The notes: generated by a model from the letters alone, not told the origin. DNA of 64,000 nucleotides from Crocosphaera sp. UHCC 0190 (GCF_034932065.1 NZ_JAYGHP010000004.1:273812-337811), one strand, 5' to 3'; counted from the stretch's first letter, positions 28,091 through 38,221 are shown. A program made the numbers and translations.

Positions 28091-28822
28091 TTGGAAATTC
28101 ATAAGGAAAAAATTCTCGTGGTTGATGATGAAGCCAGCATTCGCCGGATTTTGGAAACCCGTCTTTCCATGATTGGCTATGATGTTGTCACAGCCGCTGA
28201 TGGAGAAGAAGCATTAGATATCTTTCACGATACCACCCCTGATTTAGTGGTTTTAGATGTAATGATGCCTAAATTAGATGGCTATGGAGTTTGTCAAGAA
28301 TTACGCAAGGAATCGGATATTCCTATCATCATGTTAACCGCGTTGGGGGACGTGGCTGATCGCATTACAGGATTAGAATTAGGGGCTGATGATTATGTAG
28401 TCAAACCCTTTTCTCCCAAGGAATTAGAAGCCAGAATTCGCTCCGTTTTAAGACGGGTGGAAAAAAATGGCGCACCGGGAATTCCCAGTTCAGGGGTGAT
28501 TAGTATTGGTTCGATCAAAATTGATACTAATAAGCGTCAGGTTTATAAAGGAGATGAACGTATTCGCCTGACGGGGATGGAATTTAGCTTATTGGAATTA
28601 TTAGTTAGTCGTTCGGGGGAACCGTTTTCCCGTTCGGAAATTTTACAAGAAGTGTGGGGATATACGCCTGAACGTCATGTGGATACTAGGGTAGTCGATG
28701 TCCATATCTCTCGTTTAAGGGCTAAATTGGAAGATGATCCTAGTAATCCTGAGTTGATTCTTACAGCTAGGGGAACAGGTTATCTTTTTCAACGAATTTT
28801 AGAACCTGGTGAAGAATTGTAA
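28091..28822 (+). CDS. rpaB: OmpR-type response regulator RpaB
   Basis: RpaB is an essential cyanobacterial and red-algal chloroplast (Ycf27) regulator that binds HLR1 sites and controls light-responsive photosynthesis genes. The 243-residue protein has the receiver pocket D12-D13, phosphoacceptor D56, T83 and K105, and a C-terminal winged helix with RLTGMEFSLLELL and YTPERHVDTRVVDVHISRLR. The start is a TTG at 28091 with GGGAG upstream, which matches the family N-terminus (KEKILVVDDEASIRRIL). The partner kinase Hik33/NblS is not in the window. Divergent from radA. Confidence 0.95.
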   Translation: MEIHKEKILVVDDEASIRRILETRLSMIGYDVVTAADGEEALDIFHDTTPDLVVLDVMMPKLDGYGVCQELRKESDIPIIMLTALGDVADRITGLELGADDYVVKPFSPKELEARIRSVLRRVEKNGAPGIPSSGVISIGSIKIDTNKRQVYKGDERIRLTGMEFSLLELLVSRSGEPFSRSEILQEVWGYTPERHVDTRVVDVHISRLRAKLEDDPSNPELILTARGTGYLFQRILEPGEEL

Positions 28823-28851
28823 AGATTAATCATCCCTCACCATGAAAAACT

Positions 28852-28872
28852 AGCCCGCCAAGGCGGGCTTTG
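28852..28872. terminator. Convergent terminator between rpaB and the giant G8-RTX gene
   Basis: AGCCCGCC and GGCGGGCT form a perfect 8-bp stem with a two-base loop. On the minus strand it is followed by AGTTTTT, on the plus strand by TTTGTGG. It is therefore stronger for the minus-strand giant gene. Confidence 0.8.
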
Positions 28873-28885
28873 TGGGTAAAATTAA

Positions 28886-31800
28886 TCAAAGAACAAGTTC
28901 TAGAACCCCTGGTAAAACATTAAGGGTTAATTCATTGGGTAAGATTCCTGGAAGGTCAATCCCTTGGTTATTACCCACATCAAGGAAAGCATGGCCAGCT
29001 TGTTCAATTAACTTGACAGCATTGGGATCAATATTAGTCAGACGCAGTTTATCCCCCGCCTCAAAATCTTGTATAGTATCTAGCCCATCACCAGCTTGAT
29101 AATTAAAAATATCGGCACCGGAACCACCCCTAAGAACATCATTACCGCGGCCACCTGTGAGGTTATCTCCCCCGGAACCCCCTGTCAAGGTATCATTCCC
29201 CCCGTCACCTGTTAAGGTATCATTGCCTGAACTCCCATCAATGAGATCATTACCCGTCGTCCCATTGATGAGATCATCGCCTCCGGTTCCAGTGATAGTA
29301 TTGGTTACGGTTGAGGAATTGTCGGCGGTTTGAACCGTTGCAATAGTTTGAGAAGGAGATGGTACTGTATTCGTTGGGGTTGAGGTTGGAGTACCGATAA
29401 AAACATTATCGATGGCTTGAAATTCCGTAGCCGTAACCCCCCCTGTGGTAAAACGTATGGCAATAAACTCGTATCCATTTTGAAAGTCAACTTGATCAAA
29501 AGTCAATGTCTTCCAGTCAAACTCACTTGTCGCAACATTACCTGTATCAAGAAGGGTAGCAACATTAATTGCTTGAGTTCCATTACTAACCGGGGTTTTA
29601 GTATCCCAATTACTCATTTTGAACTGACCATCGATACCATAGACTTGTAAACGCAGTGTATTCCCTGAACCCGAATTTTTAGCATCAAAGCTGATAGTTT
29701 GTAACCCTTTAGTATTGGTGTTGTTCCCAATGATTTCCGTTAATCCTGATGCCCCATCATTATCAGCATAAGCCCATTCTTTGAGAGCATCTTTGTTCCA
29801 TTTGCGAGCATTAGGACGAATCCAACCTTTATCAGCATCCTGCCAAACTGTAGTTCCCCAATTTTGTACAAAGGTATCCCCACTAGCAGCACTAAAAGTA
29901 GCGTCATTGACTATATTGCCATTACTGCCATTAACGGTTAGGTCAACTGTTGCTGTGCTTATACCACCTTTTCCATCAGCAATTGTGTACTCAAAACTAT
30001 CATTTCCTACAAATTGAGATTGGGGTGTATAAGTTAGAGTTCCATCTCCATTGTCAATTACTGTACCATTGGTGGGTTTAGTGACATTATTAACAAAAAT
30101 AAAATCTCCATTTTCATCACTATCATTGGCGATAACATCAATAGTCACTGACTTATCTTTATCAGTTTTGGCAATATCATTAACCGCTAGGGGAGGAGTA
30201 TTTTGAGGAGTATAGGGATTAGATAAATTACCAATAAAAACATTATCAATGGCTTGAAATTCAGTTGCACTAACTCCTGTTGTTCTGAATCTTAGGGCAA
30301 TAAATTCATAACCAGCACCAAAATCAATATTTTCCCACTTAAAGTTTGTCCAGTCAAACTCACCATTGGCAATATTTCCTGTATCTAGAAGAGTAACAGA
30401 CTCAAAAGGAACGGTGTTGCTGACATTTTGGGGAGAATCCTTACCATTATTAATCAATGTAAATTGTCCATTAACACCAAATACTTGCAATTGTAAGGTA
30501 TTACTCAATCCTAAATTTTTAGCATCAAAGCTGATAGTTTGAAGTCCTCTATTAACTGATTGATTATAAATAATTTGGGTAAGTCCATCGGCTCCACTAT
30601 CATCAGCATAAGCCCAACCGTTAACTAGATCTTGATTCCAGCGATGACCGCCAGGAATAAACCAAGTTGACTCTGATGGTGAACTTTTACTATCAAGAAC
30701 GGAATTATACCAATAAGTAGTTCCATAATTACTACTAAAGCCTGTGTCAGCACTATTAAAACTCCCATAGTGAACAATATTTTGAAAAGGTTGAGATTCA
30801 ACAGTAATATTTTGAGCAGTAGTTGCTGTATTTCCTTGTAAATCAGTTACTTGAAGTTCTACAGAATAAGTTCCTGGATTTTCATAAACATGAGTGGCGT
30901 AACGACCAAAATCATCAAATTGGCCGTCGTTATCAAAATCCCAAGCAAAGGAGGCAATGGTATTATTGCCAGCAGTATAAGGATTATTGGTTGAGTCGGA
31001 CCAACTAAGAAGATAATCTGGATCAAAAGATTGACTCCCATCAAATTCTAGAGCTAATCCCCCTTTTGAGATAGTTTTGAATTGAGCAACGGGAGCTTTA
31101 TCATTAGAGGGGATTTCAAAGATAGGATTACCCTGAATTGCAAAATAAGGAGTTATCGGTATTTGATCTGTTCCTGGCGAGAGTGGAGTATCATTTGCAG
31201 CATTACCTATACGACCCGCTCCTGGAGCAAGATTATAGATATTATTAGCATAAGTTCCACCGATTAACTGAGAACTCCCAAACGAAGCTTCAGAATTATA
31301 TGCCTGTGTACCAGTTTGCGGAATGGTTACGCCAAATTCAAAACCTTCTACATGAAGATTATCGTAAATAATATTACGAGCATTCTTATCACTATAAATT
31401 CCGACCCCTCTTGGTTGAGAGATGTCAACACCTTCTCGCAAAATCGGTGAGTCAGGATTGCCAACAATCAGAGAATCCTTCAGAGTAATATAGGAAGAGT
31501 AAGAAATCTGAACGCCATCTTGACGAACTCCCCAAATTTCAAAACCTTCAAAAATACTTTGTTGATCGTGTCTAATTCCCAACTGATCAAAGCCACTATC
31601 ATCACGAGTGACTCCTCGAATTTCTATACCAGCATCGGCATTATAAACCGTATTATTTTTAAAGTCCTGAACGGGAACCTTCCAAGAATCAATAGTAGTT
31701 GCATCGCCCGCGATTTCTTGCAAACCTGTCGGCAGATTATCAACAGATATTTGAGGTTGGCTAAAAATATCGTTGTGTCCGTAGACAATAATCCCAGAAT

Positions 31801-33148
31801 CTTTGGTTCCTGTTACGATGTTGTTTTCAAAGGCGGTGGCGGAATAAGGAGTTTCCAACCAAAATCCCATACCTTCAGTGCCAAAATCTTTAAGTAGGCC
31901 TCTAGCATCGTTAGGTTTAAGTAAATCTGCTGGTTGATCAGTAACTGCTCCTGCTGCTTTAATGGCAATATTACCGCGAAAAGTTGCTTGTTCATCCCCA
32001 TTTTCAGTGACGTAGTGCGCTCCTAAAACATCAAAAGAGACGTTTTCTTCTACAATAGCTCGACTACTATGGATTGCAACTCCCCAACCTGGACTGCCCC
32101 AAACTGCATTTCCGCTAATTTCAGCCGCACCTGTCCCGTTAGGATCATGCTCAAAAACTTCATGGATATGAACAGGATAACGTCCTTTGGCATTAGTTCC
32201 TGTGCCTGGAATTAAATTTCCATTACTATCAAATTGAGGATCATTAAGAATAAGATCTTTATTAGTTCTTCCTAAATCATAAAAACCAGCATTATCAATG
32301 ACTGTATTGTGATCCATAAACATCGTATGTCCCCGTTGGGAGATAGGAGTTTCCTCACCTCCTTCGGTTTCAAAGCTGACATTGCGACTTAAATTGGCAA
32401 CATAAATATCGAGGCCAAAGCCATCAGGGGTTGTATGATTAAATCTTAAAGCATTGCTATTAACATCATTATGTTTAAAAGTAATTGTATTGCCATCAAT
32501 CGATTCAATGGTTAAAACTTCATCTTCAGTTTTACTATTATCATCATGGGAACCTTTCTTATTCCATTCGGTTCCAGTGAGAACGATTTTATCACCCACT
32601 TCCCAGTTAGTAGGTACAGGGTTAGCAAATGTTAATTGTGTGGCTCCGGCTAAATGATTACCAGATAAGGTGATATAAGGCGTTTTTTCTTCCCCCACAA
32701 TGCTAACAGAAGCTCCATGATCGGCGACTAATCCGCGACTAAATTGATTAGGGTCCCAATCTAAATCAATCTCGCCATTCCCAGGATCAACAGGGGCAAA
32801 AATAATCTTAGCTTCAGCATTAATTGGGTTAATTTTTGTTCCCATCTCTAGGTTTCCTGTATCAGAAATTGCCATGAAATCAACCACCATTTGGGTGTCT
32901 TTATTCTGATCAAAGGACAGTTTTCCATCAACTCTTACTGTATGTAACCGAGCGTTGCTGATGCCATCGTAGTGAACTTCAACCCCTTGGGAAATTAAAA
33001 CATCAGCATTGTCGTTAGGAACGACTCCATTTTGCCAAGTATGAGGATCGAACCAAGAACCATTATTAATCGCTATATGAGTTGCCTGATCTTGGGGAAC
33101 AAGATCTAAAAAGCTAGAATGTATATCCATATTCATATTCATATTCAT
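28886..33148 (-). CDS. Giant secreted G8 / beta-helix / PKD / RTX protein, 1420 aa
   Basis: An N-terminal G8 domain covers about residues 25-150 (NGSWFDPHTWQNGVVPNDNA). A parallel beta-helix-like region follows to about 650, with many short N/G-rich turns. A PKD domain spans about 683-781 (WDFDNDGQFDDFG). Then come two copies of an unnamed domain of about 180 residues (about 790-978 and 1076-1251), each ending in ATEFQAIDNVFIG. Between them is a cadherin-like/VCBS-type domain (about 981-1071). The C-terminus has RTX nonapeptides (GNDTLTGDGGNDTLTGGSGG, about 1288-1358). There is no N-terminal signal peptide; the RTX end suggests type I secretion. G8 plus beta-helix often means carbohydrate binding or cleavage. 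It is divergent from the polysaccharide genes. Confidence 0.85.
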   Translation of the reverse strand: MNMNMNMDIHSSFLDLVPQDQATHIAINNGSWFDPHTWQNGVVPNDNADVLISQGVEVHYDGISNARLHTVRVDGKLSFDQNKDTQMVVDFMAISDTGNLEMGTKINPINAEAKIIFAPVDPGNGEIDLDWDPNQFSRGLVADHGASVSIVGEEKTPYITLSGNHLAGATQLTFANPVPTNWEVGDKIVLTGTEWNKKGSHDDNSKTEDEVLTIESIDGNTITFKHNDVNSNALRFNHTTPDGFGLDIYVANLSRNVSFETEGGEETPISQRGHTMFMDHNTVIDNAGFYDLGRTNKDLILNDPQFDSNGNLIPGTGTNAKGRYPVHIHEVFEHDPNGTGAAEISGNAVWGSPGWGVAIHSSRAIVEENVSFDVLGAHYVTENGDEQATFRGNIAIKAAGAVTDQPADLLKPNDARGLLKDFGTEGMGFWLETPYSATAFENNIVTGTKDSGIIVYGHNDIFSQPQISVDNLPTGLQEIAGDATTIDSWKVPVQDFKNNTVYNADAGIEIRGVTRDDSGFDQLGIRHDQQSIFEGFEIWGVRQDGVQISYSSYITLKDSLIVGNPDSPILREGVDISQPRGVGIYSDKNARNIIYDNLHVEGFEFGVTIPQTGTQAYNSEASFGSSQLIGGTYANNIYNLAPGAGRIGNAANDTPLSPGTDQIPITPYFAIQGNPIFEIPSNDKAPVAQFKTISKGGLALEFDGSQSFDPDYLLSWSDSTNNPYTAGNNTIASFAWDFDNDGQFDDFGRYATHVYENPGTYSVELQVTDLQGNTATTAQNITVESQPFQNIVHYGSFNSADTGFSSNYGTTYWYNSVLDSKSSPSESTWFIPGGHRWNQDLVNGWAYADDSGADGLTQIIYNQSVNRGLQTISFDAKNLGLSNTLQLQVFGVNGQFTLINNGKDSPQNVSNTVPFESVTLLDTGNIANGEFDWTNFKWENIDFGAGYEFIALRFRTTGVSATEFQAIDNVFIGNLSNPYTPQNTPPLAVNDIAKTDKDKSVTIDVIANDSDENGDFIFVNNVTKPTNGTVIDNGDGTLTYTPQSQFVGNDSFEYTIADGKGGISTATVDLTVNGSNGNIVNDATFSAASGDTFVQNWGTTVWQDADKGWIRPNARKWNKDALKEWAYADNDGASGLTEIIGNNTNTKGLQTISFDAKNSGSGNTLRLQVYGIDGQFKMSNWDTKTPVSNGTQAINVATLLDTGNVATSEFDWKTLTFDQVDFQNGYEFIAIRFTTGGVTATEFQAIDNVFIGTPTSTPTNTVPSPSQTIATVQTADNSSTVTNTITGTGGDDLINGTTGNDLIDGSSGNDTLTGDGGNDTLTGGSGGDNLTGGRGNDVLRGGSGADIFNYQAGDGLDTIQDFEAGDKLRLTNIDPNAVKLIEQAGHAFLDVGNNQGIDLPGILPNELTLNVLPGVLELVL

Positions 33149-33771
33149 ATTAATTCACTAATAAAAAATGCTTCCTTAATCTAAATAGTTCCCATTCAAG
33201 GAAAAATCAAATCACTATTTACCAGGAATTTACTATATTGTTTGTATTTTCTATTCCATGTATTTTCTATTGGTGAATTTACAGACAAAAGACTTCCTGG
33301 TATATACTGAAATCTATTTCTCTGACCAAAAGCAAGTTAAGCTAACAGGCATTTTAAATGTCTGTTAGCAAGGTCAAAACCAAGACTAACCTCAGCAACC
33401 AATAATGGATTTAAAAAGTCAAGAAAATGTCAATAGTTTGTTATAAACTACTACAAAAATTTTTTCTTTTATCAATTTTTTCTTAAATACTAAATATTCT
33501 TTGTTCTTGGCAAGCTGTCTAATAAAGCAGGAATTTTACTAAATCAAACTGAATTAAGTGGGATCGTGATACACTTGTTGACAAGTAATGAAACTTCCGT
33601 GATAAGATGTTCACAAAATATTGACTTTCCTAGAAGGAGAATGATTTTTATAGCATTTTTTCGGACTTATCAACTGCACCCTACTTTATTCCCTATTCCC
33701 TAAAACTAGAACATTTCGTACCTCATCAGTATGAGAACTTGTATACTATGTTATTAACTGGTTAAATTTTA
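33149..33771. other. AT-rich divergent spacer with a long hairpin
   Basis: This 623-bp spacer separates the giant G8-RTX gene from the flippase gene. It is strongly AT-rich. The clearest structure is a hairpin at 33341-33369, where GCTAACAGGCAT pairs with ATGTCTGTTAGC with one G-U pair. There is no T-run on the plus side. A short ORF with a good AGAAGGAG site (33641-33690) encodes only 16 residues. I see no gene remnant that I can name. Confidence 0.5.
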
Positions 33772-35112
33772 ATGTCATCAACCAAAAAACAGGCTATTAA
33801 CGGTACTATCTGGACATTAGTGGGTTATGGAGGCTCTCAAGTCATCCGTCTTGTCAGTAATATTATTCTGACTCGTTTGTTGGCACCAGAATTATTTGGC
33901 TTGATGGCTTTGATGAATACTTTTATTCAAGGACTTGCCATGTTTTCAGATGTGGGGATTCAGCCGAGTATTGTTCGCAGTCCGCGAGGAGATGACCCTA
34001 CATTTCTTAACACGGCTTGGACTATACAAGTGATTAGAGGGTTTGGTTTATGGTTAGCTTGTTGTCTGATTGCTTGGCCAGTTGCCCAATTTTACGGAGA
34101 CATTCAACTACTTTGGCTACTTCCAATTGTTGGTTTGACAACCATAGCCGCAGGATTTAACTCTACTGCTTTGGCAACCTTAAATCGCAAAATGAAAATA
34201 GGCAAGTTAACTATATTTGATGTGGGCATTCAAGTTTTTTCTCTAACTTTCATGACAATTTGGGCTTATTTTCAGCGCACCATTTGGCCTTTAGTTGGAG
34301 GGAGCCTATTAGGCAGTTTCGTAAAGAGTATTGGGAGTCATTACCTCGAACCAGAGATATCGAACCGATTTACTTGGGATAAAGAGTCAGTTAAGGAACT
34401 TACATCTTTTGGTCGCTGGATATTCCTATCCACAATGATGACTTTCATTGCTTCCCGTGCTGATAGACTAATACTGGCAAAGCTTTTCTCTTTAGAAGTA
34501 CTGGGAGTATATACCATTGCGATAACATTTGCTGAAATACCCAAATCAATCATCCAATCAATAGCGGGAAAAGTTATTTTTCCGGTGATTTCTCAAAATA
34601 TTGAATTACCCCGTCATCAACTGCGAGCCAAGATTATCAGATCACGAAAATGGATTTTGATCGCACTGGCATTTGGAGTCGCTATTTTGGTTAGCTTTGG
34701 AGACCTGCTAATTTTTGGATTGTATGACCAAAGGTATGCTCAAGCAGCTTGGATGTTGCCATTGATAGCACTTGGACTTTGGCCTCTCATTTTGTATCTG
34801 ACAATTGGACCATCTTTGATGGCTTTGGGTAAGCCAATGTACACGGCAGCTTCTACTTCTGCTAAGGCTATTTTTATGATAATGGGATTACCGATCGGCT
34901 TTAAGCTTGGGGGTATTTTGGGAGTAATTATAGTTATTATGCTTAACGATTTGCCTAATTACTGTATAATCAATTATGGACTATACAGGGAAAAACTTAT
35001 AGCTATCTCACAGGACGTTAAATTAACCATGTTTTTGGTAAGCCTCATTTTAGGGTTTTCCTCAGTTCGTTTCTTTGGGGGATTTGGTATTTCTATTTCT
35101 AGTATTTTGTGA
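33772..35112 (+). CDS. Polysaccharide flippase (Wzx/oligosaccharide exporter family)
   Basis: The 446-residue membrane protein has about 12 hydrophobic helices and starts with KQAINGTIWTLVGYGGSQVI, then LVSNIILTRLLAPELFGLMA, typical of MOP-superfamily flippases (Wzx, RfbX, MviN-related). Such proteins move lipid-linked repeat units to the outer membrane face. It is the first gene of the polysaccharide set. The remaining genes are spaced by 30-110 bases on the same strand. Confidence 0.88.
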   Translation: MSSTKKQAINGTIWTLVGYGGSQVIRLVSNIILTRLLAPELFGLMALMNTFIQGLAMFSDVGIQPSIVRSPRGDDPTFLNTAWTIQVIRGFGLWLACCLIAWPVAQFYGDIQLLWLLPIVGLTTIAAGFNSTALATLNRKMKIGKLTIFDVGIQVFSLTFMTIWAYFQRTIWPLVGGSLLGSFVKSIGSHYLEPEISNRFTWDKESVKELTSFGRWIFLSTMMTFIASRADRLILAKLFSLEVLGVYTIAITFAEIPKSIIQSIAGKVIFPVISQNIELPRHQLRAKIIRSRKWILIALAFGVAILVSFGDLLIFGLYDQRYAQAAWMLPLIALGLWPLILYLTIGPSLMALGKPMYTAASTSAKAIFMIMGLPIGFKLGGILGVIIVIMLNDLPNYCIINYGLYREKLIAISQDVKLTMFLVSLILGFSSVRFFGGFGISISSIL

Positions 35113-35216
35113 ACAAACAATCTAAAAAATTGCTGTTTGGCAAAAATTTTACTTCCTTTTAACTCGAAAAAGTAACCAAGTCCCATTATGGAAATTAAAG
35201 ATCAGGAGTTGAAATA

Positions 35217-36110
35217 ATGCGATTACCCGACTTTATTATTATTGGTTCTGCTAAATCAGCCACCAATACACTATATGAATACTTGTTTCGTCATCCTCAG
35301 ATTTATATGAGTAAACCAAAAGAACCAGAATTTTTTGCCAGAGATAACAAGTATGATCAAGGATTAGAGTGTTATGCTTCGTTATTTCAAGAAATGCAAT
35401 CACATCAAATTGCTGGAGAAGCTTCAACAATTTACACAAGATATCCACAGTTTCCCAATTGCGCTGAGAGAATCGCAAAAAATCTGCCTAATGTTAAGCT
35501 CATTTATATTATGCGAGACCCAATTGCGCGAGCTTATTCACATTATCAACAAGAAATTAAAGGACAGCAAAATAAAAAAATACAATTGAAAATTTTAGAA
35601 ACTTTTGAAGAAAAAATTTATCGAGACTCTATGGTTCTTGATAGTAGTAACTATATGTTACAAATAGAGCAATACTTGCCGTTATTCCCGAGAGAATCTT
35701 TTTTGTTTATTATAATGGATGATTTCTTGAATAATATTGCAAGTACCTTAGCTGAAGTATGTCGTTTTCTTGAAGTTGATGATAAAGTTGACTTAATGCA
35801 AGAAAATGAACCCATTGCTGCCAATGAAGCTAAAACTCACGCTAAATGGTTCCTCCGTTCTCGTATGACAGAGCCTCTCAAAAGAATTCCAGGCGTAAAA
35901 AATTTAGCCACCTTGTTTCCACAAAAAATCAGGGATCAGGTCTATGAAAATTTTATTGTTAATTTACCTTATAAACAAAAAATGGAAAAGGAATATTTAC
36001 CGCAACCAATGCTACCAGAAACCCGACAAAAGTTGCTTGAATATTTTCGAGAACCGAACCAGAGACTTAGTGAGTTTTTGGCTAGAGACTTATCTCACTG
36101 GAATCAGTAA
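35217..36110 (+). CDS. Sulfotransferase (PAPS-dependent), first copy
   Basis: The 297-residue protein has the 5'-phosphosulfate-binding loop PDFIIIGSAKSATNTLYEYL near the start and the 3'-phosphate motif LIYIMRDPIARAYSHYQQEI near residue 100. The family transfers sulfate from PAPS to a carbohydrate or other hydroxyl. Its close place in a polysaccharide cluster suggests the sulfated acceptor is the polymer. It follows the flippase by 104 bases and precedes the GT2-like gene. Confidence 0.88.
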   Translation: MRLPDFIIIGSAKSATNTLYEYLFRHPQIYMSKPKEPEFFARDNKYDQGLECYASLFQEMQSHQIAGEASTIYTRYPQFPNCAERIAKNLPNVKLIYIMRDPIARAYSHYQQEIKGQQNKKIQLKILETFEEKIYRDSMVLDSSNYMLQIEQYLPLFPRESFLFIIMDDFLNNIASTLAEVCRFLEVDDKVDLMQENEPIAANEAKTHAKWFLRSRMTEPLKRIPGVKNLATLFPQKIRDQVYENFIVNLPYKQKMEKEYLPQPMLPETRQKLLEYFREPNQRLSEFLARDLSHWNQ

Positions 36111-36140
36111 ATTGGAAACTTTATTTGGAGAAAATTGGTA

Positions 36141-37073
36141 ATGAGTACATTGAACGAGATATTAAGCGAAATATCCCTAGTAACAGCCAACTATAATGAT
36201 GGCATTGTCTTTGCCGATATTATCCAAGACTGGTTCAATTTTCTAGGGGGAAAACCAGGTGAAGTTGTTGTTGTAGATTGTGGTAGTAATTCACAAACTC
36301 AGGATATATACTGGCAATTATACAAAGAGAGAGTCATAGACAAATTACAAGTTATTCAGTCTGATCATCAAGATAACAAAGAGGGAAAGCACAGCGGATA
36401 CATTAAGGATTATACTGCCTGGATGATTACCAGTAAACCCTATGTATTGCTTTTCCGTATTGATACCTTACCCTATAGAAATGGTTATGAGAATTGGCTT
36501 GAAGAATCGATCAATTATTTAGAGCGAGATGATGTCTTTGCAATTGGTGGTTCATTTAATAGAGCCGCTAAACATCACGATGCTTGGCCTGGATGGTATT
36601 TCAGTCATAAATGCAGTCATAATTTTTCTCTCATGAAACGAAGCACACTCATGTCAGCTATTTATGGATATGCTAGTGATTATATTATTTCGGGTTTCCG
36701 AAGTCAAAATCCTTCTCAAGCTATAGATCCTCGTGGTGTGTTTGAATTAGCTCTTGAATGGTATATGGAAAAGCATCAGATGTTTACTTTATGTAAAATT
36801 GAAGATGAAAATTGGACAGTTTTTCATACTAATGTTCATGAAGAACGTTTAAAAAAAACTCGTGAAAAATATCTTCAGCGAATTGATATTGAGCGTTTTA
36901 TGAATGCAGGATTAGATCAAGAAGAACCAATTTATGGGCAAGGAAAATACTATGGTAATTTTTATGGAAAACCTCCCGTTAGTTTGGTCAAACAAATACG
37001 AATAAATTTTGGAAGATCCTTCTTAGGTTCCTATTGGCGAAATTTGAAAAAACAGTACAATGAACCAACATAA
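36141..37073 (+). CDS. Putative glycosyltransferase (GT2-like)
   Basis: The 310-residue protein from the ATG at 36141 has a GT-A-like opening ISLVTANYNDGIVFADII followed by EVVVVDCGSNSQTQDIYW, and a metal-binding-like LFRIDTLPYRNGYENW in place of the usual DxD. The C-terminal half contains conserved-looking WYFSHKCSHNFSLMKRSTL. I do not find the usual GT2 catalytic Asp/QRW motif. It may therefore be a diverged transferase. GGAGAA 9 bases before the ATG supports this start over a TTG at 36135. Confidence 0.65.
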   Translation: MSTLNEILSEISLVTANYNDGIVFADIIQDWFNFLGGKPGEVVVVDCGSNSQTQDIYWQLYKERVIDKLQVIQSDHQDNKEGKHSGYIKDYTAWMITSKPYVLLFRIDTLPYRNGYENWLEESINYLERDDVFAIGGSFNRAAKHHDAWPGWYFSHKCSHNFSLMKRSTLMSAIYGYASDYIISGFRSQNPSQAIDPRGVFELALEWYMEKHQMFTLCKIEDENWTVFHTNVHEERLKKTREKYLQRIDIERFMNAGLDQEEPIYGQGKYYGNFYGKPPVSLVKQIRINFGRSFLGSYWRNLKKQYNEPT

Positions 37074-37102
37074 CTAATTCAGGATAGTAGCCTTGATAAG
37101 TC

Positions 37103-38221
37103 ATGAAAATTACATTCATTCTTAAGAACAGTGCCAATATCCGAGGAGGAGTTCGTGTTATAGCAATTTATGCCAAATACTTACAAAAACGCGGACATCA
37201 AGTTTTTATTGCTTCCCTTCCTCAAGCTCACCCAACTCTGGGTCAGCAACTTCGTTCACTAATTAAAGGAAAAATTTTAACTCCTCCTAAGAACAACTCT
37301 TCATCTTACTTTAATGATCTAGGGGTTATTGTTCATACTATAGAGAGTCAACGTCCTATTGTTGATTCTGATCTTCCTGATGGTGATGTGGTAATAGCAA
37401 CTTGGTGGGAAACTGCCGAGTGGGTAGAGAAACTTTCCCAAAAAAAAGGGACTAAAATTTACTTTATTCAACATCACGAACTTCATGATTATTTACCTAT
37501 AAACAGAGTCAAAGCCACTTATTTACTTCCATTACATAAAATTGTTATCGCTCAATGGCTTAAGGATTTAATGTTTAGTGATTATGGAGATGAGCAAGTT
37601 TCCCTGGTAGCGAATAGTGTGGATATGAAGCAATTTAATGCTCCTCCACGTAGTAAACAGTCAATCCCTACCGTGGGACTAATGTATTCTTCATTAGATT
37701 GGAAAGGATGTGATATTAGTCTAAAAGCATTCACTTTAGCTCAAAAAACAATACCTCAACTACACCTTATCGCCTTTGGTCAAAAAGATATTTCCCCTAA
37801 TTTACCTTTGCCCTATGGCACCAAGTACATTCAACAACCTTCCCAAGAAACCATCAAGGATATCTATGCTAGTTGTGATGCTTGGTTATTCTCTAGTCGC
37901 TTAGAAGGATTTGGTTTACCGATTCTTGAAGCCATGGCTTGTCGAACTCCCGTGATTGGAACCCCTGCTGGTGCTGCCCTTGAACTAATTGCTAAGGGTG
38001 GTGGTATATTAGTTAAACCAGAAGATCCTGAAGACATGGCAAGAGCTATAATAGATATTATTAATTTGTCAAATCAACAATGGCAAGTCGTATCTGATGC
38101 AGCCTATACAACAGCAACCAGTTATACATGGGAAGATGCAACCACTCTTTTTGAGGCTGCTCTTTATACTGCTATAGAACGCACCAAAAATGGGGAGTTA
38201 GGTGAAACAAAGATCAGATAA
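37103..38221 (+). CDS. Glycosyltransferase family 4
   Basis: The 372-residue protein is of GT-B fold: the N-domain has NIRGGVRVIAIYAKYLQKRG, and the C-domain has PTVGLMYSSLDWKGCDISLK plus the retaining-transferase motif SSRLEGFGLPILEAMACRTP with the E-x7-E pair. It would add one sugar of the repeat unit from a nucleotide-sugar donor. The donor is unknown; the UDP-sugar epimerase gene follows 51 bases later. Confidence 0.9.
   Translation: MKITFILKNSANIRGGVRVIAIYAKYLQKRGHQVFIASLPQAHPTLGQQLRSLIKGKILTPPKNNSSSYFNDLGVIVHTIESQRPIVDSDLPDGDVVIATWWETAEWVEKLSQKKGTKIYFIQHHELHDYLPINRVKATYLLPLHKIVIAQWLKDLMFSDYGDEQVSLVANSVDMKQFNAPPRSKQSIPTVGLMYSSLDWKGCDISLKAFTLAQKTIPQLHLIAFGQKDISPNLPLPYGTKYIQQPSQETIKDIYASCDAWLFSSRLEGFGLPILEAMACRTPVIGTPAGAALELIAKGGGILVKPEDPEDMARAIIDIINLSNQQWQVVSDAAYTTATSYTWEDATTLFEAALYTAIERTKNGELGETKIR

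Noticed and set aside
31520..31897. 125-residue plus-strand ORF inside the giant G8-RTX gene
   Set aside because: The opposite strand encodes a continuous 1420-residue protein with known domains; this is a shadow frame.
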